Positions 37,939 through 46,840 of a DNA stretch of 64,000 bases are shown here, piece after piece. The stretch covers positions 353,449 to 417,448 of the forward strand of contig CBDCTL010000001.1 in the NCBI GenBank assembly GCA_965222015.1, given 5' to 3'. This DNA is from JANQPX01 sp965222015 (GTDB lineage Bacteria > Pseudomonadota > Alphaproteobacteria > Geminicoccales > Geminicoccaceae). A program made the translations under genes and the position numbers. Position 1 is the stretch's first letter. Every line of letters starts with the position of its first letter. The notes beneath the pieces were generated by a model. It saw only the letters and a program-made list of their open reading frames with translations. It made no database searches and had not been told where the DNA came from.

Positions 37939-39141
37939 TCACCTTTGGATGATGTTGTGCTCGGGACCGTAGGGGAATCCGGTGATGTCGTCGGCGCCGT
38001 CTTCGGTGACCACCAGGATGTCGTGCTCGCGATAGCCGCCGGCGCCGGGCTGGCCCTCGGGAATCATGATCATCGGCTCCATCGAGATCACCATGTTGGG
38101 CTCGAGAACGGTCTCGATATCCTCACGCAGCTCCAACCCCGCTTCGCGGCCATAATAGTGGCAGAGCGTGCCGAAACTGTGGCCGTAACCGAAGGTGCGG
38201 TACTGGAAGAGATCGTGGCGAAGATAGATCTCGTTCAGCTCATGAGCGATATCGCAGCAACGGACGCCGGGCCTGATCAGCTCCAGCCCCTTTTCGTGCA
38301 CTTCGACATTGATCTCCCACAAGCGAAGATGCTCGTCCGAACATTCCTCCGCGAACAGGGTGCGCTCCAGAGCGGTGTAGTAGCCGGCGGGCATCGGAAA
38401 GCAGTTCAGGCTCAATATGTCACCGCGTTCGATCTTGCGGCTGGTGACCGGGTTGTGGGCACCGTCGGTGTTGATGCCGGACTGGAACCAGGTCCAGCTG
38501 TCCATCAGCTCGACATGAGGCTGGCTCCTGCCGATCTCGCGCACCATGGCCTGTGTCGAATGCAGCGCCACTTCGTATTCAGGCACGCCGACCGCGATCG
38601 CCTCGACGCAGGCAGCGCCGCCGATGTCGGCGATGCGGGCGCTTTCCTTGATCCAGGCGATTTCCTCGTCCGATTTCACCATCCGCTGGCGCATGGCCGG
38701 CTTGCCGATGTCGACCAGCTCGCTGGTTGGCAGCGCGCCCTGCAGCTTGCGGAAGTTCTCGATGTTGATGTGGTCGAACTCGGCGCCGATTCGCCATCCG
38801 TCCTTCAGGAGCTTCTTCACGGCGACGTAGTAGTTGTCGCGATGCCAGTCGGTGTAGACGAGATTGTCGCCGAAGGTGCGGCGCCATGGCTGACCGCCAT
38901 CGATATTCGCTGAAATCGTGGTCTGCTCTTGCTGCGTTACCACCAGACCGTAAGGCCGGCCGAACGCGCAGTAAAGAAAGTCGCTGTAGTAATTGATGTT
39001 GTGGTAGGAGGTGAACAGACAGGCGTCGATGCCTCGTTCCGCCATGATCGCGCGAAGATTCTCCAGCCGGCGATTCATTTCGGCTTCAGAGAAGGTTGGC
39101 CTGACTTTGTCGCCGTTGTGAACGAATTTGAGCTGTTCCAC
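37939..39141 (-). CDS. Creatinase (creatine amidinohydrolase)
   Basis: A 400-residue pita-bread-fold hydrolase that converts creatine to sarcosine and urea. It is very close to characterised Pseudomonas creatinases: 'FTSYHNINYYSDFLYC' near residue 48, 'ISANIDGGQPWRRT' near residue 80, 'TWFQSGINTDGAHNPVTSRK' near residue 215 and 'FGYGHSFGTLCHYYGREAG' near residue 320. A GTG start at 39141 is chosen because GGAGG lies 9 bases upstream and the protein then begins MEQLKFVHNGDKVR like its relatives. The sarcosine produced would go to sarcosine oxidase, whose gamma gene lies just upstream. Confidence 0.93.
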   Translation of the reverse strand: MEQLKFVHNGDKVRPTFSEAEMNRRLENLRAIMAERGIDACLFTSYHNINYYSDFLYCAFGRPYGLVVTQQEQTTISANIDGGQPWRRTFGDNLVYTDWHRDNYYVAVKKLLKDGWRIGAEFDHINIENFRKLQGALPTSELVDIGKPAMRQRMVKSDEEIAWIKESARIADIGGAACVEAIAVGVPEYEVALHSTQAMVREIGRSQPHVELMDSWTWFQSGINTDGAHNPVTSRKIERGDILSLNCFPMPAGYYTALERTLFAEECSDEHLRLWEINVEVHEKGLELIRPGVRCCDIAHELNEIYLRHDLFQYRTFGYGHSFGTLCHYYGREAGLELREDIETVLEPNMVISMEPMIMIPEGQPGAGGYREHDILVVTEDGADDITGFPYGPEHNIIQR

Positions 39142-39250
39142 GTGCTTTATCCTCCGGGGTTGTGTCTTGGGCCGAATGCCGGATCGTTTTTTCCTGCACT
39201 CAGGCAGATTGACGGCGAGCCGGCCGGTCGATTGCCCCTCTCGAAAATGA

Positions 39251-39814
39251 TTAGATTCCGAGGGCCACCTCGTCGCTGGCCATCGCCAAAATGCCCTGCA
39301 CATGCGGCGCGAAGGAGCGCCAGACCTCGATCAGAAAACTGTCTGCGCTTTCCCGGATCAGAACGATCTGGGCCGAGTCGAAAACTGTCCGCGTGCCTTC
39401 GCCGATCGGGATGTCCCTTAGGTTCAGCGGACAGCCCGCCGCCAGCACGTCAAAGGCGCCGGGTCCTTTGATCGCGAAGGTGATTTCGCGATCGCTGACG
39501 TCGACCAGGCTGTGAGGCACGTCTTCGTACAAGTCCTTGAACGCGGTCTCGATGACGTCCCGTTCCTCCTCCATCGCATGCAGGACCCATTCATCCGGCC
39601 CGAGACAAAGGGCGCTTCGAGCGCCGCTTACGGCCCTCGAACCGATGGTCTCCGGTATGTCGGCATCGAACGCCTTCGACGCCTCGGCGAGATGGGCCGG
39701 ATCGATGCGCAGACTGAACCGGGTGGCTCCGGGCCGTTCGGTGATTGTAACCGACGCTGCCTTTCCCGCTGCTGCCGCCTGCATGTCGGCCGCCTTGCTG
39801 TCGTCCATTGTCAT
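39251..39814 (-). CDS. soxG: Sarcosine oxidase gamma subunit
   Basis: A 187-residue SoxG protein of heterotetrameric sarcosine oxidase. Signatures are 'LCLGPDEWVLHAMEEER' near residue 85, 'SLVDVSDREITFAIKGPGAF' near residue 115 and 'IEVWRSFAPHVQGIL' near residue 165. A GGGAGA site precedes the ATG at 39814. It is transcribed with creatinase (109-base gap). In complete loci the order is soxB-D-A-G. Here soxB and soxD are absent and only a scrap of soxA remains, on the opposite strand, so the subunit may have no local partners. Confidence 0.88.
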   Translation of the reverse strand: MTMDDSKAADMQAAAAGKAASVTITERPGATRFSLRIDPAHLAEASKAFDADIPETIGSRAVSGARSALCLGPDEWVLHAMEEERDVIETAFKDLYEDVPHSLVDVSDREITFAIKGPGAFDVLAAGCPLNLRDIPIGEGTRTVFDSAQIVLIRESADSFLIEVWRSFAPHVQGILAMASDEVALGI

Positions 39815-39829
39815 TCTCCCTGAAATCAG

Positions 39830-40215
39830 GCGTTCATGCATGTGCTTCGGGCCGAGAAAGGCTACATCATCGTCGGCCAGGACACCGACGGCACGGTGAC
39901 GCCCGACGATGCCGGACTCAGCTGGGCTATCGGCAAGAAAAAAGCCGGACTTCGTCGGCAAGCGTTCGCTTTCGCGCCCCGACCTGGTTGCCAGCGGCCG
40001 AAAGCAGCTCGTCGGCCTTCTGACCGACGATCCGAACACGGTGCTGGAGGAAGGGGCGCAGATCGTCGCCGATCCGAACGAGGCGGTGCCGATGAAGATG
40101 ATCGGGCATGTCACCTCGTCCTACTGGAGCGAGGCGCTCGGCCGCTCGATCGCCATGGCGGTGATCGAGGACGGGCGGGCGCTCACCGACAAGACGCTGC
40201 ACATCCCGGCGATCC
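39830..40215 (+). pseudogene. soxA: C-terminal remnant of sarcosine oxidase alpha subunit
   Basis: The plus strand encodes 'MHVLRAEKGYIIVGQDTDGT', then 'DDAGLSWAIGKKK'. After one extra A in the run AAAAAA near 39948 it continues one frame over as 'KPDFVGKRSLSRPDLVASG' and then 'ALGRSIAMAVIEDGRALTDK' up to about 40213. This is the conserved C-terminal GcvT-like region of SoxA. About 850 N-terminal residues and the last few dozen are missing. The right end joins directly to a truncated regulator gene, which marks a deletion junction. Confidence 0.85.
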
Positions 40216-40218
40216 ATC

Positions 40219-40999
40219 CCGCTTCGACTACGTCGTCGTCGTTGGCGGTCTCGTCGACGAGATCGAGAACCTTCATCCGGATTACGTCGGATTCTTGCAT
40301 CGGGCGGCCACGTCGAAGGTTCCGCTCGTCGGTGTCTGCACTGGCGCTTTCGTCCTGTATCGCGCCGGCCTCATGGACGGCTATCGCTGCTGCGTCAGCT
40401 GGTTTCATCACGATGATTTTCTGGGGCAGTTCGATGGTATGGAACCGGTTTCGGATCAGATTTTCGTGGTAGATCGTGATCGGCTGACCGCTTCAGGCGG
40501 CGTCAGTTCGGCGCATCTTGCGGCCTATCTCGTCGACCGGCATGTCGGCAGAGCAGAGGCCAGGAAAAGCCTGAACATCATGATCATCGATGAGGCTATG
40601 AGTGCAGAAGCGGCACAGCCAGGCCTGCCACTCGAGCTGACGACCTCCGATGATCTGGTGAGGAGGGCGCTGCTCCTCATGCAACAGGCGATGAGTGCGC
40701 CCCTTCCGATGAGCGTCATCGCCAAACGTCTCGACGTCAGCCGCCGAAAGCTCGAACGCCACTTTGATCGGGCTCTGGGTATGTCACCTGCTGTCGCGGA
40801 CAAGCTGGTCAGGCTGACACACGCCAGGTTTCTGCTGAGGACACCGCACCATTCCATTGCCGAGGTTGCAGCTGATACCGGATTTTGCGATGCGTCCCAT
40901 TTCGTCAAGGTCTTCAAGGGGTATTATGGCGTAACACCGAGGCAGTTGGCTGCCGATGCCACTCGATCCGAAAAGAGCTCCGTATCGGCAGACCCGTAA
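40219..40999 (+). pseudogene. GlxA/AraC-type regulator lacking its N-terminus
   Basis: From about 40219 the frame encodes 'SRFDYVVVVGGLVDEIENL', 'VGVCTGAFVLYRAGLMDG' and 'GGVSSAHLAAYLVDRH', the DJ-1/PfpI (GATase-1-like) sensor domain. A complete AraC-type helix-turn-helix pair follows ('MSVIAKRLDVSRRKLERHFD', 'AEVAADTGFCDASHFVKVFK') to the stop at 40999. Family members have roughly 70-80 residues before the DYVVVVGG strand; these are lost, and the frame runs back into the soxA remnant. Relatives such as SouR and GbdR regulate sarcosine, betaine and creatine catabolism, which fits the locus. A chimeric product starting inside soxA is possible but probably inactive. Confidence 0.8.
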
Positions 41000-41203
41000 C
41001 ACCTCTGATCGAATTCCTGTAGGGCGACGAAGTCGTCCCGGGTTCGAGCATTCCGAGACTACGGCAATACCCGATCGAAGCATCGGCAGCGCCTTCGCTA
41101 TTCGATGAAGCGCATCGACGATCCCGGATGCCATGTGCATCATGACGCGCGATCGACACCATGACCAATCCAGTTGTTGGCCGCCGCCGGAAGTAGGCCC
41201 GTC

Positions 41204-42152
41204 ATGTCGGGGACGTCAGCGTCTGTCATCGAGAGCGAGGTGCTTCGATCGAAGGTTCGCCGCGGTATGGTCCTTATGGCGACCGGCGTGCTGATGGCCC
41301 CGGGCATCCATGCCATCGCGAAAGGCCTTGGCGACGACCTCTCGCCCGGCCAGATTGCCTGGTTCAGATTCTTCTTTCAGTTCGTCTTTCTTCTGCCGTT
41401 CGTTCTGGCGGTCCGTCGCGGCCGGCTGCCAAGACCATCATCGACCCATGGGCTTCGCGGCCTGCTGCTGGCATTGGCGACGCTGGCCTTTTTTTGGGCG
41501 CTGACCTACATGTCGCTTGCCGACTGCGCGGCGATCTTTTTCGTCGAACCGCTGATCCTCGCCCTGATGTCAGTGGTCTTTCTCGGCGAGGGTATCGGCT
41601 GGCGACGGCTCCTCGCCGTCCTGGTTGGCTTCGCCGGCGCACTGATCGTCATTCGACCGAGTTTCGAAAGCGTCGGGATGCCCGCCTTCCTACCGTTGAT
41701 CGCGGCAGCCTGCTTTGCGTTTTATCTCACCATCACCCGAGCGGCCGCCAGGGCGGAAAACGCCACGGCCGTGCAGTTTTGGGTCTGTGTCTTCGGCATG
41801 CTCGTCCTGTCGCTCGCAATGGCGACGAGCACGGTGGTCGGTTGGACCGCGATCCGGCCCGCATGGCCGGCGAAAGAAGCCTGGGCATGGCTCATTCTTG
41901 TAGGCGTGATCGCCACGATCTCGCACCTGCTGGCCATTCGCGCCTTTCGTCCTGGCCCCGGCGGGCGTACTGGCACCCTTCCAATATCTGGAAATCCTGG
42001 GCGCTGCGTTCCTGGGTGCCGTCATCTTCGGAGATCTGCCGGACGGTTTGACAGCTCTCGGCATCGCGATCATCGTCGGCTCCGGCCTCCATGTTTTCCA
42101 GCGTGAGCAACGGGCAGATGTCAGGCCGCTACCGACGGAAGGCAATGGATGA
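41204..42152 (+). CDS. DMT-superfamily (EamA) transporter, frameshifted as assembled
   Basis: An EamA-type transporter of about ten spans. From ATG 41204 it reads through 'MVLMATGVLMAPGIHAIAKG' and 'MSLADCAAIFFVEPLILALM' to 'ISHLLAIRAFR' near 41950. It then needs a one-base shift to continue as 'LAPAGVLAPFQYLEILGAAF' and 'IIVGSGLHVFQREQR' to a TGA at 42150-42152. The total length of 949 bases is one base too many. The corrected stop overlaps the ATG of the next gene, which argues that the operon was intact until recently or that the extra base is a sequencing error. The substrate is unknown. Confidence 0.82.
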
Positions 42153-44467
42153 TGGCGGACCTCCAGCGAAGCGACACGCGGTTTCTCACCGGACAGGGCC
42201 GCTTCCTGGTCAACCAGCCCGCTCCCGGCGCCGCCCAAGCCGTCTTTCTGCGCTCACCGGTCGCCCATGGGCGCATCGCCCGCTGCGATACGGATCACGC
42301 GAAAAGCATGCCGGGCGTGGTCGACATCATCACATCGGACGATTTGAACGACGCCGGCCTCGGCACGCTCCCTTGCCTTGCCGACGTTGCTGCAGATGAA
42401 AGATGGGGTGCCTTTCTGCCGCCGCGTCATCTGCTTGCGACCGAACGGGTTCGCCATGTCGGCGAGCCGGTCGCCATGATCGTGGCGGAGACGATCGATC
42501 AGGGAAAGGATGCGGCCGAGGCGATCGATCTCGACATCGATTCCCTGCCCGTCGCCATCGATCCTGGCTCGGTGATCGAGCCAAAGGCACAGGCTATCTG
42601 GCCCGAATGCCCCGACAATGTGGCGCTGGACTGGGCGGCCGGTGATCGAAACGCGGTCGATCGAGCCTTCACCGACGCCGCTCACGTTACACGCCTCAGG
42701 TTGATCAACAATCGTCTCGCCATGATGCCGCTGGAAACCCGAAATGCCTGCGGCGCCTACGATCCGGCGACCGGCCGCTACACGCTTCGTTCGGCGACCC
42801 AGGGCGTCCACAATATCAGGAACATCATGTCCGGCGTGCTCGGGATCGACGAACGAGCGCTTCGCGTGGTGACCGACGACGTGGGCGGAGCGTTCGGCCT
42901 GAAGGGAATGGCCTTTCCCGAACAGGCTCTGGTCTTGTTCGCCGCCAAGCGTCTCGGCCGGGAGGTGCTGTGGGCTGCGGACCGGACCGAAGCCTTCGTC
43001 TCGGACAATGCCGCACGCGACCACGTCACCGAAATAGCGCTCGGCCTGGATGCCGAGGGGCGCATGATGGCGCTGAGCGTCGACACGATCGCCAATATGG
43101 GCGCCTACCTTTCGACCCGCGCCCTCGGCATGCCGACGCTGGTCTACGGCCGGGTCATGGGTGGTGTCTATATGATCCCGGCGATCCACATGCGCACCCG
43201 CTGCGTGTTCACCAACACGCCGCCGGTCGATGCCTATCGGGGGGCAGGCGTGCCGGAGGCGATCTATGCGGTCGAGCGCGTCATCGACGTCGCCGCCGCC
43301 GAAACGGGCGTCGATCCGCTGGCGCTTCGCCGCCGGAATTTCCTCGAGCCCGAGCATTTTCCCTGGGCCACACCGATCGGCTATGCGATCGATTCCGGCG
43401 ACTTCGCCGCTGCCATGGATCAGGCACTGGAGCTTGCGGACTGGGACGGCTTCGATGCGCGTCGTCGGGCATCCGCGGCTCGCGGGCTTCGCCGCGGCCG
43501 AGGCCTCGCCATGTCCATCCACGGCACAGGTGCCGGCACGAACGAAACGGCGCGCGTCGCGGCCAGATCTGACGGCCGCGTGACCGTCTCGAGCGGCACT
43601 CAGTCCGGCGGACAGGGACATGACGCGATGCTTGCCGAGGTCGCGGCCGAGACCCTCGGGATCGAGGCCGGCCTCATCGACGTCCTTCAGGGTGACTCCG
43701 ATATGCTGCCGCGCGGCGGCGGCACGGGCGGATCGGGAAGCCTGGTGATCGCCGGCCGCACGGTCGCGTCGGCCGCTGCCCTGATGCTGGAGACAGCGCG
43801 AAGAAAGGCGGGCGAGCTGCTTGAATGCGCATCTGCGGATCTGGATTACAGCGCCGGCGCATTCACCGTCATCGGCTCCGATCGCTCGCTCACGCTTGCG
43901 GAAATCGCGGCCGACATGGACGGTGGCTGCTGCACGGGCGAGGCCGATTTCGCGGGCGACCATCGTACCTATCCCAACGGCGTCTATATTTCGGAGGTCG
44001 AGGTCGACCCTGATACGGGCCATGTCGCCCTCGTCGCTTTATCCGCCGTCGACGATATCGGCCGCGTCCTCGACCTCGCCCGCGCCGACGGTCAGATCGT
44101 CGGCAGCCTCGTCCAGGGCATCGGGCAAGCCCTTCTGGAGCACGACCGTCATGACCCTGAGACCGGTCAGCCTCTCTCCGGCTCGTTCATGGACTACGCG
44201 ATGCCGCGGGCGGACGACCTGCCAACCTTCCGGCTGGCCAAGCACCCGACACCCGCGCCGACCAATCCGCTCGGCATGAAGGGAGCGGGCGAGGTCGGCA
44301 CCGTGGGCGCACCACCTTCGGTCATCGCAGCGGTCTGTGATGCGCTCGGTGTTCGCCATCTCGACATGCCGGCGACTCCGGAGAAGGTCTGGCGGATGTT
44401 GCGGAAATCGGCTCACCCGCATGAACGGGACCACCTGGCGAAAACCGGCCCCGGGGAGGGAAGTTGA
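42149..44467 (+). CDS. Molybdenum hydroxylase large subunit (CoxL/xanthine dehydrogenase family)
   Basis: A 772-residue molybdopterin-binding subunit. Motifs are 'DVGGAFGLKGMAFPEQALV' near residue 248, 'DAYRGAGVPEAIYAVERVID' near residue 360 and 'NPLGMKGAGEVGTVGAPPSV' near residue 708 with the catalytic glutamate. YRGAGVPEA differs from the xanthine-type loop of XdhB and from the active-site loop of true CO dehydrogenase, so the substrate is an unknown aldehyde or N-heterocycle. No 2Fe-2S or FAD subunit gene lies beside it in the window, which is unusual. Confidence 0.9.
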   Translation: MMADLQRSDTRFLTGQGRFLVNQPAPGAAQAVFLRSPVAHGRIARCDTDHAKSMPGVVDIITSDDLNDAGLGTLPCLADVAADERWGAFLPPRHLLATERVRHVGEPVAMIVAETIDQGKDAAEAIDLDIDSLPVAIDPGSVIEPKAQAIWPECPDNVALDWAAGDRNAVDRAFTDAAHVTRLRLINNRLAMMPLETRNACGAYDPATGRYTLRSATQGVHNIRNIMSGVLGIDERALRVVTDDVGGAFGLKGMAFPEQALVLFAAKRLGREVLWAADRTEAFVSDNAARDHVTEIALGLDAEGRMMALSVDTIANMGAYLSTRALGMPTLVYGRVMGGVYMIPAIHMRTRCVFTNTPPVDAYRGAGVPEAIYAVERVIDVAAAETGVDPLALRRRNFLEPEHFPWATPIGYAIDSGDFAAAMDQALELADWDGFDARRRASAARGLRRGRGLAMSIHGTGAGTNETARVAARSDGRVTVSSGTQSGGQGHDAMLAEVAAETLGIEAGLIDVLQGDSDMLPRGGGTGGSGSLVIAGRTVASAAALMLETARRKAGELLECASADLDYSAGAFTVIGSDRSLTLAEIAADMDGGCCTGEADFAGDHRTYPNGVYISEVEVDPDTGHVALVALSAVDDIGRVLDLARADGQIVGSLVQGIGQALLEHDRHDPETGQPLSGSFMDYAMPRADDLPTFRLAKHPTPAPTNPLGMKGAGEVGTVGAPPSVIAAVCDALGVRHLDMPATPEKVWRMLRKSAHPHERDHLAKTGPGEGS

Positions 44468-44470
44468 AGG

Positions 44471-44708
44471 TTGGCCTGGGCAGAGCTCGTCTTAGCGTTC
44501 ACGCTCTTTTTCGTAAGCCATTCAATCCCGATCCGGCCGCCAGTTAAACCCTGGATCATCGCCTGCATCGGCGGGGCGGGCTTTACTGCGATCTACGTCA
44601 TCCTCTCGCTTGCCGTCCTCAGCTGGCTGATTACCGCGGCCGGGCGCGCACCATTCGTCGAGCTTTGGCCCTGGGCGCCCCGGCAGTCGCATGTCACGCC
44701 TACCCTAG
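44471..44708 (+). pseudogene. nnrU: NnrU-family membrane protein truncated by an insertion sequence
   Basis: A TTG start at 44471 follows GGAGGGAAG and opens a frame 3 bases after the previous stop. 'LVLAFTLFFVSHSIPIRPP' and 'LSLAVLSWLITAAGRAPFVE' match the N-terminal spans of NnrU, a membrane protein linked to nitrite/NO reduction in denitrifiers. Homology ends near 44690, just before the IS5-type end at 44709. No matching C-terminal half was found beyond the other IS end, so the gene is not simply interrupted but has lost its 3' part. Confidence 0.7.
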
Positions 44709-44724
44709 CAGGCAGCGGAAATAG

Positions 44725-45048
44725 TCACTCTTTGCGGGCTGTACATCCGGAATCGTCACCGGGATGGGTATAGGGGTGACCAGCGAGTGTTCCGTCCGGC
44801 TTTCTTTCCGCGTGTCCGCGGCCGCTGACATCGTCCATTTCGTCCTGGCCGAGCCAGGTGAAGGTGACGCCGGACCTGTCATGGCGGCAGTCGGGCTGGC
44901 CCGTGACCGCGCCGAAGCCGAACTCACCTGAGCCGCCGCGATCGAAGCGGATGAGGGCCGGCTCGACCAAGTCGAGATAATCCTGGTCATACTCGTTGGT
45001 GTGGTCGATCCGCCAACGGCCGAGAAAGGGTTCGGCAAGGCGGCTCAT
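44725..45048 (-). CDS. Small conserved passenger protein of the IS5-type element
   Basis: A 107-residue frame beginning MSRLAEPFLGRWRIDHTNEY, with 'GFGAVTGQPDCRHD' and 'GHPYTHPGDDSGCTARKE' at the end. Similar short acidic proteins of unknown function (GRWRI...GDDSGF) are widespread in bacteria, often near mobile genes. It overlaps the transposase stop by 4 bases. No function is known to me. Confidence 0.55.
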   Translation of the reverse strand: MSRLAEPFLGRWRIDHTNEYDQDYLDLVEPALIRFDRGGSGEFGFGAVTGQPDCRHDRSGVTFTWLGQDEMDDVSGRGHAERKPDGTLAGHPYTHPGDDSGCTARKE

Positions 45049-45616
45049 GGCTCTGCCCCCTGAAAATCATTTGGGGCAAGAAGCTTGGGCATGCGGATCA
45101 GGTTGTAGGCGGCGAGCGCGAAGGTGAAACTCATGCCGACGCGCTCGAGGCCGCGGAACTTCGATTGGCGCAGACCGGCAATCGTCTTCAGCCAGCCGAA
45201 GATCTCCTCGATCCTTTTGCGCTTCTTTTGGCTAACGCCGTAGCCCGGATGGCGCGTGGTCCGGCCGTCGATCGCCGAACGCCTCTTGGCCTTGCCGGTA
45301 TCGTAGGCGTTCCGCGCGACAGGCGGGGTGATCGCGAGCTCCCGCAGCTCCATGACGAAGTCTTTTGTGTCATAGCCCTTGTCGCCGCCCACCGTCTTGC
45401 TCCTGGCCGGCAGGTCGGAAGCCATCGCCAAAGCTGCCGCGGATTCGGCAGCGCCGATGAACGGGTTGGTGCGCCGTCGACAGCCAGGCCGTTGCGGTTC
45501 TCCATGAGCGCATGCCCCATGAAACAGAGCTGGCCCGCTTGGCCGTTGCCCTTGCGATAAAGCCGGGCGTCGTCGTCCGTGGTCGAACCGTGGGTGTCGT
45601 TCGAGCGCGTCTCGCC

Positions 45617-45655
45617 ACCTTGGCTGGCGCTCGCCGCCGGCCAACCCGGGCGCTG
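45617..45655. repeat. Short hairpin insert in the IS5-type transposase gene
   Basis: About 35 extra bases sit between the codons for 'GERDF' and 'GETRSNDTH', where related transposases read straight through. The insert contains TTGGCTGGCG, a 5-base loop and CGCCGGCCAA, a 10-base stem with one mismatch. It differs in sequence from the three longer palindromic elements and shifts the reading frame. Confidence 0.55.
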
Positions 45656-45731
45656 AAGTCTCGCTCGCCATTCCTGCCGGGGCCGGGAGGCTTGCCCGAA
45701 CCGTCCTTCGGTCGAAAGCTCTTCATCGATG

Positions 45732-45799
45732 TCCCGGTCTGCAGGGCCATCGGCCCGAAGATCCGGCATGGCGGGCCCGACCTTCGGCCTTCAGGCGGG
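45732..45799 (+). repeat. Palindromic element, copy A (68 bases), in an IS5-type transposase gene
   Basis: Starts TCCCGGTCTGCAG and ends CAGGCGGG, with the inner arms CCGAAGATCCGGC and GACCTTCGG nearly inverted. GATG flanks both sides (45728-45731, 45800-45803). Element plus one flank is 72 bases, so it adds 24 codons in frame ('PPEGRRSGPPCRIFG...') without a stop. Bases 46-57 of the core are identical to copy B. Confidence 0.85.
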
Positions 45800-46549
45800 G
45801 ATGCCCGGACCTGGATGAGCGTGCCGTCCACCGAGAAATGCTCGTCGGACAGGAGCCCGTTGATCCGGGCATGGTTCAAAACGGCCGCGAAAAACTTCCC
45901 GGCGATGTCACCATCAAGCAACCGGTCGCGGTTCTTCGTGAACACCGTCACATCCCACACCGGATCGTCGATCCCAAGGCCGGTGAACCAGCGAAACAGG
46001 AGATTATAGTCCGGTTGCTCCATCAGCCGACGCTCCGAACGCACCGTGTGGAAAGCCTGGAGCAAAACCGCCCGCAGCAACTGTTCCGGCGGGATCGACG
46101 GCCGTCCGATCGGTGAGTGGATCGCATCGAAATCGGCGCTCAAGGCCGACAGCGCCTCATCGACGATCGCGCGGATCGCACGCAGCGGATGCTTCGCCGG
46201 AACCCGAGCCTCCAGATCGACATGGCTGAAAAGACTGTCGGAACGGAGCTCGCTGCCGCGCATCGCCACCTCAAGTGAATGCACGGCGAAAGAATCACAT
46301 CAGGTCAGATGCCGCTACACTTTTTCCGCAACCTGCCAGGTCGCGTGTCTGCCCTCCAAGCTGGAGCTGGACCCGGATGGCGCAGATGTCCCTCCGTTTC
46401 AGGGGAGGCTTCTGGCCAATGAGCCGTCCGCTGTTCCAAGGTCTTTTCGCGCCATTGAAGGCCGCTGCTCGATTGTTGCTCTCCATCTTTCCTCTCCTCC
46501 GTTGATGGAGGCTTCAGGATGGACAGGCGTAGTTGCCATTGACAAACAT

Positions 46550-46609
46550 GCGCACATATTGGCGCACAAGAGATTTGACCGCCAACCGTAAATGCGCCAA
46601 TATGTGCGC
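46550..46609. promoter_or_regulatory. Inverted repeat upstream of hicA, likely HicB operator
   Basis: GCGCACATATTGGCGCA (46550-46566) and its exact complement TGCGCCAATATGTGCGC (46593-46609) form a perfect 17-base inverted repeat with a 26-base spacer, ending 17 bases before the hicA start. Each half has two TGCGC-like blocks. HicB antitoxins bind such repeats to repress their own operon. A TTGACA hexamer at 46539-46544 could be the -35 element. Confidence 0.65.
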
Positions 46610-46626
46610 CTTCGTGAGGTTTGTCA

Positions 46627-46824
46627 GTGCCGAAGCTCGAAACCAGCAGGAGCAAGATTGTCGCCCGCCTCGAACGAGAGGGCTGGGAGAACATCGGCGG
46701 TGGCAAGCACGACAAGTTTCGAAATCCCGAAAAGCCCGGACGGCTGATCATTGTGCCGCGTCACAAAGTGCTGTCTCCGGGCGTATGCAGGACCATCGCC
46801 AAGCAGGCCGGCTGGATCAGCTGA
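46627..46824 (+). CDS. hicA: HicA toxin
   Basis: A 65-residue HicA-type mRNA interferase with a dsRNA-binding-like fold: 'SRSKIVARLEREGWENIGGG' at the N-terminus, the active histidine in 'GGGKHDKFRNP', and 'PRHKVLSPGVCRTIAKQAG' at the C-terminus. A GTG at 46627 preceded by GTGAGG is taken as the start; a TTG at 46621 is also possible. It cleaves mRNA when free and is neutralised by HicB, encoded 16 bases downstream. Confidence 0.9.
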   Translation: MPKLETSRSKIVARLEREGWENIGGGKHDKFRNPEKPGRLIIVPRHKVLSPGVCRTIAKQAGWIS

Positions 46825-46840
46825 AAGGCAGGAGCATGAC

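Larger units (their letters stand above)
45045..46284 (-). pseudogene. IS5-family transposase, interrupted and frameshifted
   Basis: From ATG 46284 the frame reads 'DLEARVPAKHPLRAIRAIVD' and 'LLSDEHFSVDGTLI', then an inserted palindromic element (45732-45799, in frame), then 'SMKSFRPKDGSGKPPGPGRN'. A second hairpin insert near 45617-45655 shifts the frame to 'GETRSNDTHGSTTDDDARLY', and a missing base near 45475 shifts it again to 'FGWLKTIAGLRQSKFRGLER', ending at 45045. Subtracting 72 and 35 inserted bases and restoring one gives 1134 bases, an exact frame of 377 residues. The transposase is inactive as it stands. Confidence 0.85.
44709..46335. mobile_element. IS5-type insertion sequence (degenerate)
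   Basis: Imperfect terminal inverted repeats, CAGGCAGCGGAAATAGT at 44709-44725 and the complement of CAGGTTGCGGAAAAAGT at 46319-46335 (14 of 17 match), bracket a disabled transposase gene and a small passenger frame. The flanks read CTAG (left) and CCAG (right), which looks like a decayed 4-base target duplication; CTAG is a common target of IS5-group elements. The exact ends are approximate. Confidence 0.75.
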
